Shown here: positions 1 to 6,362 of the stretch, one piece after another
Layout: each line of letters begins with the position of its first letter
How positions within the stretch are numbered: the stretch's first letter is position 1
DNA from: M55B154 sp964345775
Lineage (GTDB): Bacteria; Spirochaetota; UBA4802; UB4802
Assembly: GCA_964345775.1 (NCBI GenBank)
Contig: CAYFSO010000121.1
Span: 1-9,080 of the forward strand
Direction: 5' to 3'
DNA: 9,080 bases
The notes under the pieces: model-generated
Databases searched by the model: none
What the model saw: only the letters and a program-made list of their open reading frames with translations
What the model was told of the DNA's origin: nothing
Program-made: the position numbers and the translations under genes

Positions 1-254
1 AGCTGTGACTGGTGGTTTGACACCATCACGTAGGTGGCCTTTTTACGGATATTATTCCTGCCTTCGATAGTGATGGGCCATGACGGAATAATATATGTAT
101 AAAAACTTCCCCAGAAACAGGTATACAGGTGTAATAGTCGTAAACGTCTGTCAAATGGCCGTGTAAAGAGCCATATCAGCAGTGCGATGACAAAGTAAAA
201 GATGGATGTTGTCATAATGAACAGAAGGATAAGAATGGATATTAAACGATTCAT
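1..254 (-). CDS. 1-acyl-sn-glycerol-3-phosphate acyltransferase-like protein (PlsC family), N-terminal part only
   Basis: This is the 5' end of a minus-strand gene whose 3' part lies beyond base 1. 84 codons are visible. The ATG at 254-252 is chosen because AAGGAG (plus-strand bases 262-267) sits 7 nt upstream. The protein opens with a hydrophobic segment at about residues 4-30, a likely membrane anchor, then a basic stretch (RPFDRRLR). The visible part ends at V-M-V-S-N-H-Q-S-Q, which matches the start of the NHxxxxD catalytic motif of the PlsC/LPLAT acyltransferases; the motif His is residue 81 and the Asp falls outside the window. Members of this family move an acyl chain from acyl-ACP or acyl-CoA to lysophosphatidate or related lysolipids at the inner membrane. 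It lies 64 nt behind the nucleotidyltransferase gene on the same strand and may be cotranscribed. The exact substrate cannot be told from this fragment. Confidence 0.8.
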   Translation of the reverse strand, partial: MNRLISILILLFIMTTSIFYFVIALLIWLFTRPFDRRLRLLHLYTCFWGSFYTYIIPSWPITIEGRNNIRKKATYVMVSNHQSQ

Positions 255-266
255 GAAATTACTCCT

Positions 267-290
267 TGAAAATTTTCATATTACAGTAAT
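267..290. repeat. two adjacent short palindromes upstream of the plsC-like gene
   Basis: TGAAAATTTTCA (267-278) is a perfect 12-bp palindrome. It is followed after one base by ATTACAGTAAT (280-290), a palindrome around a central A. They fill much of the 64-nt gap between the nucleotidyltransferase gene and the plsC-like gene and abut its ribosome-binding site. They could be operator sites or chance in an A/T-rich spacer. No T-run follows, so they do not read as a terminator. Confidence 0.35.
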
Positions 291-318
291 TCACGGGTAT
301 CGTTATTTTGCAAACATT

Positions 319-1950
319 TTATTGGTTGCGGGTAAACTGTTCTATCTTCTTCCTGAGAACATCCGGGATATCAACGCCGAGGCTTTGAATGCGCGACTGG
401 TACTTGCCGAAAGAACGGGTGGTATCCTTGGTGGTGCCGATTACCTGCAGGTATTCGGCCATTATCTTTTCTATCTCGATGCGCAGCTTTATATTCTCAT
501 TGAGCATGTCTTCAACCGGGGCGATCACCCGGTAATTTGCAGGCCTGCATATGGAACGGTATACCACGAACCGCTGCAGGGCCGGGCATTCCACGTCGTC
601 TCTACTTATACTGTCCATTACCTGGTTGAGATTGATGTTGTCTATTACCTCTATGTCAAGATCTCCCTGTAGTAGTGACCGTATCTCTTTTTCAACCTCT
701 TCAAACCTGTCACACAGCTGCTCGTCATCATAACACGCTTCTTCGTCACTGCGTATATACAATACCAGGTCAACATCAGAACTCTTTTGTGCAAGGCCAA
801 GGTTGACAGAACCAACCATATCAATTGCGGCATCCGGGAAATCAGTGCTTAAACTTTCAAGTGACCTGGCCAGCTTTGCCACCTTGCGGTCGGTTTCTTC
901 TGTCTGGTACATCCTGAAAAAATTTCTAATATCCTTAAATCGGCGTATTTCAGGTATGGGTGTATGCCGGTCGGTAAGGGTGTCACACCGGGTATTGTTT
1001 TTCATGCAGTCGTACCTGTACCCGTCAATAACTGTTTCATTTAAAACATTGCCGGATGGTACGTATTCTGACACGTCATATACACGGTCACGCACCAGTT
1101 TTCTAAGTATGATCTTTTTTAACAATCCATCATCCATTTCCAGGTCGTAAAAATATCCTCCCTCAACATAACTGCCATTGCTGCGTGTGTGACCGCCGAA
1201 ATGAGGTGGTGCGGCATACAGCGTGCCTTCATTCATATACGCGGTAAAACCATAACCGGGATAATTGAAAAAACATATATCAACTATGGAGTCATCACAG
1301 AAATCCATGATAATGCCGGGAACAGGCTGTCCCGCCTCATTTTTATCCAATGAGTATTCATGCGGCAGGGATAAGACGGCCATGGTTTTAGATGATTCCC
1401 GTTTAATTTCTTCAATTTTTGCTGAAAGTTCATTTTTCACATGATCCGGTTTGTCCCGGGAAGGGGTGATGGTATAACCCGAAATATGATAGTTATTAAC
1501 ATCGTGGACACTGTTGTGAATGTTCCTTTCTTCCAGGGATGTGCCGGCAAGTTCACCTTTTTCTCCTGGAAGGATAAAGGCGGTTACATGCGGCTTTGTA
1601 GAGAGTACCCCGTCGAACATCTCGTATTTCCTGGTAACGGAATGGGCGGCCCTGGTGTTGAGTGTAAGAAACTTTCGGGCAGTTGCACGCTGCTGGTCTG
1701 TAAAACCGGTCCCCGTTGATATGCGTTCTGCAAGGTTGACCGGGGGGATGTCATCCATGTTCTTGATGCTGCCGGTTTCGATCACTTCCTGTTGCAGGGA
1801 GTCAAGCTGGCGATCAAGTTCACGTGAGTAGAAGGCACGGTCGATGAGCCTGCCTGATAGAATGTACATGTCTGCCACGGTCTCCCGCATGAGGGTGTAT
1901 ACCTCGGCAAAAGAACCGTGAATGTTTGTGCAGAATATAATATTCATCAT
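319..1950 (-). CDS. two-part protein: degenerate metallophosphoesterase-like N-terminal half plus nucleotidyltransferase domain
   Basis: The product has 543 aa. The C-terminal part carries the signature of the polymerase-beta nucleotidyltransferase superfamily: G380-S381, then D392-x-D394 (S-S-D-V-D-L-V-L-Y), and a third acidic strand with D432 (L-D-I-E-V-I-D). All three carboxylates are present, so metal-dependent NMP transfer to an unknown acceptor is plausible. The N-terminal 295 residues follow the layout of a calcineurin-like phosphoesterase, but most metal ligands are changed: D-x-H-G reads N9-I-H-G, G-D reads G33-R34, the GNHD site reads P-G-E-K-G-E (128-133), and GHTH reads G253-H-T-R256. 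H197 (L-P-H-E-Y) could be the remaining His. A fold kept without catalysis is the inference. The tail (about 482-543) looks helical. The gene follows the yjdJ-like gene by 60 nt. ATG 1950 has AAGGGG 5 nt upstream; a second ATG follows directly. The N-terminal assignment is moderate, the C-terminal one firmer. Confidence 0.72.
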   Translation of the reverse strand: MMNIIFCTNIHGSFAEVYTLMRETVADMYILSGRLIDRAFYSRELDRQLDSLQQEVIETGSIKNMDDIPPVNLAERISTGTGFTDQQRATARKFLTLNTRAAHSVTRKYEMFDGVLSTKPHVTAFILPGEKGELAGTSLEERNIHNSVHDVNNYHISGYTITPSRDKPDHVKNELSAKIEEIKRESSKTMAVLSLPHEYSLDKNEAGQPVPGIIMDFCDDSIVDICFFNYPGYGFTAYMNEGTLYAAPPHFGGHTRSNGSYVEGGYFYDLEMDDGLLKKIILRKLVRDRVYDVSEYVPSGNVLNETVIDGYRYDCMKNNTRCDTLTDRHTPIPEIRRFKDIRNFFRMYQTEETDRKVAKLARSLESLSTDFPDAAIDMVGSVNLGLAQKSSDVDLVLYIRSDEEACYDDEQLCDRFEEVEKEIRSLLQGDLDIEVIDNINLNQVMDSISRDDVECPALQRFVVYRSICRPANYRVIAPVEDMLNENIKLRIEIEKIMAEYLQVIGTTKDTTRSFGKYQSRIQSLGVDIPDVLRKKIEQFTRNQ

Positions 1951-1977
1951 GATACCCCTTCAGGGGTACGTGATGAT
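1946..1977 (-). promoter_or_regulatory. hairpin covering the ribosome-binding site and start codon of the nucleotidyltransferase gene
   Basis: Read on the minus strand, TACCCC (1968-1963), a TGAA loop (1962-1959) and GGGGTA (1958-1953) form a 6-bp stem, extendable by a G-U pair. Beyond a small internal loop, ATCAT (1977-1973) pairs with ATGAT (1950-1946), which is the start codon and the next two bases. The GGGG paired in the stem is the Shine-Dalgarno core. In mRNA this would hide both signals, which suggests translational control or coupling to translation of the upstream gene. The base pairing is seen; the function is inferred. Confidence 0.45.
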
Positions 1978-2010
1978 CCAATACAGGTGGATAGTCAAAT
2001 GTTTTATTAA

Positions 2011-2298
2011 TTATGACTCTATAACCAGGTGACTGTATTCATCGTGACTTTTTGTGTAAGAATCGACATAGGAACATGTCGGGATAATGCGGTACCCGTT
2101 ATCCTTCGCGTATTCCAGCGCGTGGGTAACCAGTTGAGCTGCGATCCCTTCACCACGCATATCTTTGGGTACGTATGTTTCAACCAGGTCAAGTACCCTG
2201 TCCTCTTTCTCATTGTACGCAAGGTACGGGTACTCATCCGGTTTTCCGTTTTCAATGTAGAACATCTCGTCTTTCTTATGATTGATCGTGTAGTTCAT
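2011..2298 (-). CDS. yjdJ: small GNAT-fold N-acetyltransferase, YjdJ type
   Basis: The 95-aa product matches the short Gcn5-related acetyltransferase family typified by YjdJ. The central strand L-D-L-V-E-T-Y-V-P is followed by the acetyl-CoA pyrophosphate-binding turn R48-G-E-G-I-A53 and helix A-A-Q-L-V-T-H-A-L-E-Y-A. Next come a strand with I-I-P-T-C-S-Y-V (71-78) and the typical ending with Y-x-H-L-V. The length is normal for this family, which consists of a minimal GNAT core. Such proteins are expected to bind acetyl-CoA in the cytoplasm, but their acceptor is generally unknown. ATG 2298 is supported by AGAGGA about 7 nt upstream. The gene has its own promoter behind malQ and is the first of a probable yjdJ-nucleotidyltransferase-plsC cluster. 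The symbol is given by family resemblance only. Confidence 0.82.
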   Translation of the reverse strand: MNYTINHKKDEMFYIENGKPDEYPYLAYNEKEDRVLDLVETYVPKDMRGEGIAAQLVTHALEYAKDNGYRIIPTCSYVDSYTKSHDEYSHLVIES

Positions 2299-2355
2299 CA
2301 GCTATCCTCTATCTCTTCAATCTGGTGTTTAAGAGTATGATCCTCGCTTTTTATT

Positions 2356-2384
2356 ATAATACTGCATGATGGGTTTTCGGTCAA
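2356..2384 (-). promoter_or_regulatory. sigma-70-type promoter for the yjdJ-like gene and those behind it
   Basis: On the minus strand, TTGACC (2384-2379) and TATTAT (2361-2356) are separated by exactly 17 nt. A perfect TATAAT overlaps the -10 but with a 20-nt spacer. The -35 begins 5 nt past the malQ stop codon. Transcription would start near 2349, giving a leader of about 50 nt before ATG 2298. No terminator is visible between malQ and this promoter, so read-through from ftsH-malQ is also possible. Confidence 0.6.
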
Positions 2385-2389
2385 TTAAG

Positions 2390-3886
2390 CTATCTTCCAA
2401 AAACCCGGGTGAGTTGACGCAGGTGCCCGGTGTTATCATCGTTCAGCTGTTCCCATCGAATGCGCCAGCGCCAGTTTCCCTCCCTGGTTGACGGGGTGTT
2501 CATGCGGCATTCCTGGCCGAGGCCAAGCACGTCCTGCATGGGGATAATGGCCATGTCTGCAACCGATGACATTGCAAGACGGACAAGGTCCCAGTGCACG
2601 GAATTCACGTCCACCTGTTTGCCGGTATACTGTTCAAGCCTGTTGCGCATTTCCGGTGACGTCTCGTTCTCGAACCAGCCACGGGTGGTGTTGTTGTCGT
2701 GGGTGCCCGTGTATACCACGCAGTTGGTCTCGTAGGTGTGGGGCAGGTAGGGATGCATGGGGTTGTCATCGCCGAATGCGAAAAGCAGCACCTTCATGGC
2801 GGGCAGCCTGTAATGTTCCATTACCAGGCGCACGTCGGCGGTTATGGTGCCAAGGTCCTCGGCCACCACCGGTAGATTGAAAAAGCGTTTTCCCAGGGTG
2901 TTGAGAAAGTCGTAGACGGGTGCGTGAACCCACTTGCCGTTGATGGCTGTTTCCTCTTCCGCGGGTATTTCCCAGTAGGCCACCAGGCCCCTGAAATGGT
3001 CTATGCGCACCAGGTCGAAAAGCTGCAGGTTCCACTCCATTCTCATGAGCCACCAGTCGTATCCCTGTTGCCGCAGCACATCCCAGTTGTAGACGGGGTT
3101 GCCCCATCGCTGCCCGGTTTCGCTGAAATAATCGGGAGGAACGCCGGCCACCGTGACTGGTCTCTTTTCATCATTGAGCTTGAATATGTCCGGGTGCGCC
3201 CACACGTCAACGCTGTCATAGTCAACGTAAATGGGGAGATCGCCGAATACGTGTATGCCCTTCCGGTTGCAGTACTTTTTCAGGTTCTGCCACTGGGTTG
3301 CCGCGATGTACTGAAGGTACATGACCCGCGAAATGTCATCACGAAGTTTTTCCCGAAGTTCAGCGATGGCATCGTGGTGACGGTCCCTGAGCCGGGCCGG
3401 CCACCTGTCCCAGGGCGCCCCGTCATGATGCTCCTTGAGTGCCACGAAAAGCGCGTAATCATCCAGCCAGTGCCTGTTCTCATGGCAGAAGCGGGTGAAT
3501 TCCCATTGCCTGTCGCTTCCAAGCTGCTTGAAATGCTGCCATGATCTGCGAAAAAGCTTTTTCTTGTAACCTGTCACTTCTTTGTAATCAACATGATCAT
3601 CAGGCAATGCAGGACGGGGTTCTTCGTCCTGCGGCAGCAGGCCCTCCTGTTGCAAGAGCTCCGGGCTTATCAGCATGGCGTTGATCCCCATGGCCGACAT
3701 GTTGGTATAGGGTGAACTGCCCTGTGCTGGGTTGATGGGATTCAAAGGCAGTATCTGCCAGTACTTCTGTCCCATGTCTGCAAGAAAGTCCACGAACCGC
3801 CGTGCCTCCGGGCCGAAATCGCCTATGCCATGCGGGGAGGGTAGTGATGTAATATGCAGCAGGATGCCGCTTCCTCTGTTGTTCAT
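2390..3886 (-). CDS. malQ: 4-alpha-glucanotransferase (amylomaltase), GH77
   Basis: The 498-aa product is a full-length amylomaltase of the compact GH77 type. It transfers alpha-1,4-glucan segments between maltodextrins, releasing glucose, in cytoplasmic maltodextrin or glycogen metabolism. The N-terminus has the family pattern R-G-S-G-I-L-L-H-I-T-S-L-P-S. The three catalytic carboxylates are visible: nucleophile D296 in V-R-I-D-H-F-R-G, acid/base E343 in V-A-E-D-L-G, and stabilising D397 in G-T-H-D-N-N-T. The substrate-binding segment near Q-G-S-S-P-Y (55-60) is also present. The gene begins 8 nt after the ftsH stop. Its likely ribosome-binding site, GAGGAA, overlaps the last two ftsH codons about 11-13 nt before the ATG, which suggests translational coupling. 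Neighbouring genes are not glycogen genes, so the pairing with ftsH is unusual. No truncation or missing key residue is seen. Confidence 0.96.
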   Translation of the reverse strand: MNNRGSGILLHITSLPSPHGIGDFGPEARRFVDFLADMGQKYWQILPLNPINPAQGSSPYTNMSAMGINAMLISPELLQQEGLLPQDEEPRPALPDDHVDYKEVTGYKKKLFRRSWQHFKQLGSDRQWEFTRFCHENRHWLDDYALFVALKEHHDGAPWDRWPARLRDRHHDAIAELREKLRDDISRVMYLQYIAATQWQNLKKYCNRKGIHVFGDLPIYVDYDSVDVWAHPDIFKLNDEKRPVTVAGVPPDYFSETGQRWGNPVYNWDVLRQQGYDWWLMRMEWNLQLFDLVRIDHFRGLVAYWEIPAEEETAINGKWVHAPVYDFLNTLGKRFFNLPVVAEDLGTITADVRLVMEHYRLPAMKVLLFAFGDDNPMHPYLPHTYETNCVVYTGTHDNNTTRGWFENETSPEMRNRLEQYTGKQVDVNSVHWDLVRLAMSSVADMAIIPMQDVLGLGQECRMNTPSTREGNWRWRIRWEQLNDDNTGHLRQLTRVFGR

Positions 3887-3894
3887 GTACGCTG

Positions 3895-5829
3895 TTATTC
3901 CTCGCTTTCTTTTTCTTTGCTTCCTGTTTTTGCCAGGTTGCCTATGATCTTTTCCAGGTCTTCCCTTTCAAGGGTTTCGTTCTCTATGAGTGATTCTGCC
4001 AGCCTGTCAAGCGTATCCCTGTTTTCAGTGAGAATTTTTGAGGCATGATCTTCTCGCGTGTTTATGATCTTCTGGATCTCTTCATCGATAACCTGGTTGG
4101 TATGCTCGCTGAAATGCTTTGGCTGGGAGATGTCCTTGCCCAGGAAAACATGCTGTTCTTCCATGGCAAAGGTTGCCGCACCCAGCTTCTCGCTCATTCC
4201 CCACTGTGTTACCATTCGCCGTGCGGTCTGGGTTGCCTGCTTCAGGTCATTGGCCGCCCCGGTGGTCAGGTCATTGAACACCAGCTTTTCCGCGGAACGT
4301 CCACCCAGCATTACGCTTATACGGCCCAGCAGGTATTCACGGCTCAGGTTATACCTGTCCTGCTCGGGTACCTGCTCGGTGGCACCAAGGGCCCGTCCCC
4401 GTGGTATAATGGTAACCTTCTGAAGGGGGTCTGCCCCGGGCGTCATGGCGGCTACCAGGGTATGACCGGACTCGTGGTAGGCAACAATGCGCCGGTCTTC
4501 CTCGGTGATGTTCTCCTCGCGTTTTGTGCCCATCATGATCTTGTCACGGGCCTGGTAGAAATCCTGTTGCGATACCCGTTCGCGCTCATGCCTGCCTGCC
4601 ATCAGCGCCGCTTCGTTCACAAGGTTTTGAAGATCCGCACCTGCGAAGCCAACAGTCATGCCGGCGATGGTCTCCAGGTTTACCTCCCGGTCAAGGGGTA
4701 CATTCCTGGTGTGTATGGCCAGTATCTTCTCGCGTGCCTTCTTCTGCGGCAGATCAAGGGTGATCTGCCGGTCGAAACGTCCGGGCCTGGTCAGTGCCTG
4801 GTCGAGCACGTCGGGCCTGTTGGTTGCCGCCATTACCACCACTGACTCCTGCGGGGAGAACCCGTCCATCTCTGATAATATCTGGTTCAGTGTCTGCTCA
4901 CGTTCATCATGGCCGCCGCCAAGTCCGGTGCCCCGTGCCCGTCCTATTGAGTCAAGTTCGTCAATGAAGATGATGGACGGGGCTTCTCTCTTGGCGGTCT
5001 TGAACATGTCACGTACCCGAGAGGCGCCAACCCCAACGAACATCTCGATGAACTCGGAGCCGCTGATGCTGAAAAAAGGTACATCCGCTTCACCGGCGGT
5101 GGCCCGTGCCAGCAGTGTTTTCCCGGTTCCGGGAGGGCCAACAAGCAGTATCCCCTTGGGCATGGTGGCTCCCAGCTTCTTGAACTTGCCGGGTTCTCTC
5201 AGGTATGACACTACTTCCTGCAGTTCCTTCTTGCTGTTCTCAAGACCGGCCACCTCGTCGTATGATTCGTTGCTTGTTGATTTGTCAAATCGCTGTGCGC
5301 GTGAACGGCCAAACCCGAACATGCCGCCCATGCCTCCGCCCCCCTGCTGGTTCTGCATACGGTGGCGCATGTAGATAAAAAGCCCGATGATAAGCAACCA
5401 GGGCAGCAGCAGCCATAGTATGGCGCTAAAACCACCGTCCCTGGACGGCCTGGCATCTATGTTCACATCACGCTCTTCAAGCAGGGGAAGCAGTTCCTTG
5501 TCCTCCACCGGTGGTTTAACTGTCCTGAATTTGGTATACGACATGGGTTCCTTTTTGCCGGTACCCTCAGGGGTGTATTCATGGACGAATTCACCGGTTA
5601 TCTTCTGGTCCTGCATGGTTACCTTGTAAATGTTGTCATGTACGATCTGCTCTTTGAAGGTGCTGTAGGTCAGCTCTGCCACGTTCCGTGACTGGTACAT
5701 CTGGAACACGTGGTAGGCCACCAGCATACCCAGCATCAGCCAGAGAATGATTGTCCAGTTAAACCCGTACCGGGGTTGCTGCGGTTGCTGTGGGTTTTGT
5801 GATTTTTTTGATCTTTTCTCGTCTGCCAT
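3895..5829 (-). CDS. ftsH: ATP-dependent zinc metalloprotease FtsH
   Basis: The 644-aa product is a complete FtsH, a membrane-bound AAA+ protease that degrades misfolded membrane proteins and regulatory proteins. Residues 1-20 are charged and Q/P-rich. Transmembrane segments lie at about 23-44 and 135-155, enclosing a periplasmic domain of about 90 residues, and a Gly/Met-rich linker follows (163-173). The AAA+ module has Walker A G231-P-P-G-T-G-K-T238, Walker B I-I-F-I-D-E291, and the second region of homology with N337-R-P-D and R-P-G-R-F-D-R (348-354). The protease domain has H452-E-S-G-H456 and the third zinc ligand D528 in T-T-G-A-A-N-D. The C-terminal tail is short and acidic. ATG 5829 is chosen because AGGA lies 7 nt upstream and the N-terminus has the expected length. 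A near-consensus promoter lies just upstream, and malQ follows directly instead of folP, the common neighbour in enterobacteria. Confidence 0.98.
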   Translation of the reverse strand: MADEKRSKKSQNPQQPQQPRYGFNWTIILWLMLGMLVAYHVFQMYQSRNVAELTYSTFKEQIVHDNIYKVTMQDQKITGEFVHEYTPEGTGKKEPMSYTKFRTVKPPVEDKELLPLLEERDVNIDARPSRDGGFSAILWLLLPWLLIIGLFIYMRHRMQNQQGGGGMGGMFGFGRSRAQRFDKSTSNESYDEVAGLENSKKELQEVVSYLREPGKFKKLGATMPKGILLVGPPGTGKTLLARATAGEADVPFFSISGSEFIEMFVGVGASRVRDMFKTAKREAPSIIFIDELDSIGRARGTGLGGGHDEREQTLNQILSEMDGFSPQESVVVMAATNRPDVLDQALTRPGRFDRQITLDLPQKKAREKILAIHTRNVPLDREVNLETIAGMTVGFAGADLQNLVNEAALMAGRHERERVSQQDFYQARDKIMMGTKREENITEEDRRIVAYHESGHTLVAAMTPGADPLQKVTIIPRGRALGATEQVPEQDRYNLSREYLLGRISVMLGGRSAEKLVFNDLTTGAANDLKQATQTARRMVTQWGMSEKLGAATFAMEEQHVFLGKDISQPKHFSEHTNQVIDEEIQKIINTREDHASKILTENRDTLDRLAESLIENETLEREDLEKIIGNLAKTGSKEKESEE

Positions 5830-5858
5830 TTTTATATCCTGTGAAATTATTACAAAGT

Positions 5859-5887
5859 ATTATACAACGGGTATTGCGTGAAGTCAA
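5859..5887 (-). promoter_or_regulatory. strong sigma-70-type promoter of ftsH
   Basis: On the minus strand, TTGACT (5887-5882) and a perfect TATAAT (5864-5859) are 17 nt apart. The start point would be near 5852, giving a leader of about 22 nt before ATG 5829. I see no heat-shock-type (sigma-32) -35/-10 pair at this site. The -35 box lies inside the spacer of the divergent plus-strand promoter. Confidence 0.75.
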
Positions 5888-5902
5888 CCTTCCCCCTATA
5901 CT
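5874..5902 (+). promoter_or_regulatory. probable divergent promoter for the TM2/cNMP-GGDEF cluster
   Basis: TTGCGT (5874-5879) and TATACT (5897-5902) are separated by 17 nt. The -10 box matches the consensus at 5 of 6 positions and the -35 box at 3 of 6, so the promoter would be weak or activated. The predicted start near 5909 leaves a leader of about 50 nt ending in the AGGAGG ribosome-binding site (5949-5954). It overlaps the ftsH promoter on the other strand, so only one polymerase could bind at a time. Confidence 0.45.
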
Positions 5903-5960
5903 GAAAAGTGTTTGAATATAGCGGCGAAGATGTCACAATGGACTTAAAAGGAGGAAGCAA

Positions 5961-6350
5961 ATGCAGAATACTCACAGCACGGTCATAGGATACGTACTCT
6001 GGATCTTCGGGTTTTTGGGAGCCCACCGGTTCTATTTTGGTAAACCGGTAACCGGAACAATATGGTTCTTCACACTTGGATTACTTGGAATTGGATGGCT
6101 GGTGGATCTTTTTCTTATCCCGTCAATGGACAGGCAGGCAGACATGAGGTTTGTAGAGGGTCCGGTTGATTACAACCTGGCATGGGTGTTGCTCACGTTC
6201 CTTGGAATATTCGGGATACACCGTTTTTACATGGGAAAGATATTGACCGGCATACTGTACCTGTTGACCGGTGGTATATTCGGCATAGGGTATATATATG
6301 ACCTGTGGACATTGAACCAGCAGATAACACTTGTAAATACGGGAGCCTGA
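5961..6350 (+). CDS. tandem TM2-domain inner-membrane protein
   Basis: The 129-aa product consists of two TM2 domains in a row. The first (about 10-54) contains G-A-H-R-F-Y-F-G-K and L-G-I-G-W-L-V-D-L. The second (about 73-118) contains G-I-H-R-F-Y-M-G-K and F-G-I-G-Y-I-Y-D-L. Each TM2 unit is two membrane helices joined by a short turn bearing the HRFY motif, so four helices are predicted with a polar loop at about 55-71 (M-D-R-Q-A-D-M-R). The biochemical role of bacterial TM2 proteins is not established. ATG 5961 follows AGGAGG with a 6-nt spacer, a very strong site. The next gene, a cNMP-binding/GGDEF protein, begins 12 nt after the stop and in the same frame. This suggests a membrane partner of the signalling proteins, but that is inference from context. 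Confidence 0.88.
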   Translation: MQNTHSTVIGYVLWIFGFLGAHRFYFGKPVTGTIWFFTLGLLGIGWLVDLFLIPSMDRQADMRFVEGPVDYNLAWVLLTFLGIFGIHRFYMGKILTGILYLLTGGIFGIGYIYDLWTLNQQITLVNTGA

Positions 6351-6362
6351 GCTTACAAGCAA

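Noticed and set aside
202..672. 156-codon open frame on the plus strand
   Set aside because: It overlaps the plsC-like start, the spacer and the nucleotidyltransferase 3' end on the opposite strand; no ribosome-binding site or domain.
1986..1998. TTGACT-like -35 box between the yjdJ-like and nucleotidyltransferase genes
   Set aside because: No -10-like sequence is found at 16-18 nt; the box alone is not enough for a promoter call.
2924..3544. 206-codon open frame on the plus strand
   Set aside because: It lies antisense within malQ, whose catalytic motifs are intact in the other strand; no recognisable domain.
4045..4845. 266-codon open frame on the plus strand
   Set aside because: It is wholly antisense to the AAA+ and protease domains of ftsH, shows no domain signature, and lacks a ribosome-binding site; it is a shadow of the coding strand.
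4658..5374. 238-codon open frame on the plus strand
   Set aside because: It is also antisense to ftsH, overlaps the previous shadow, and has a Ser/Pro/Arg-rich composition typical of antisense translation.
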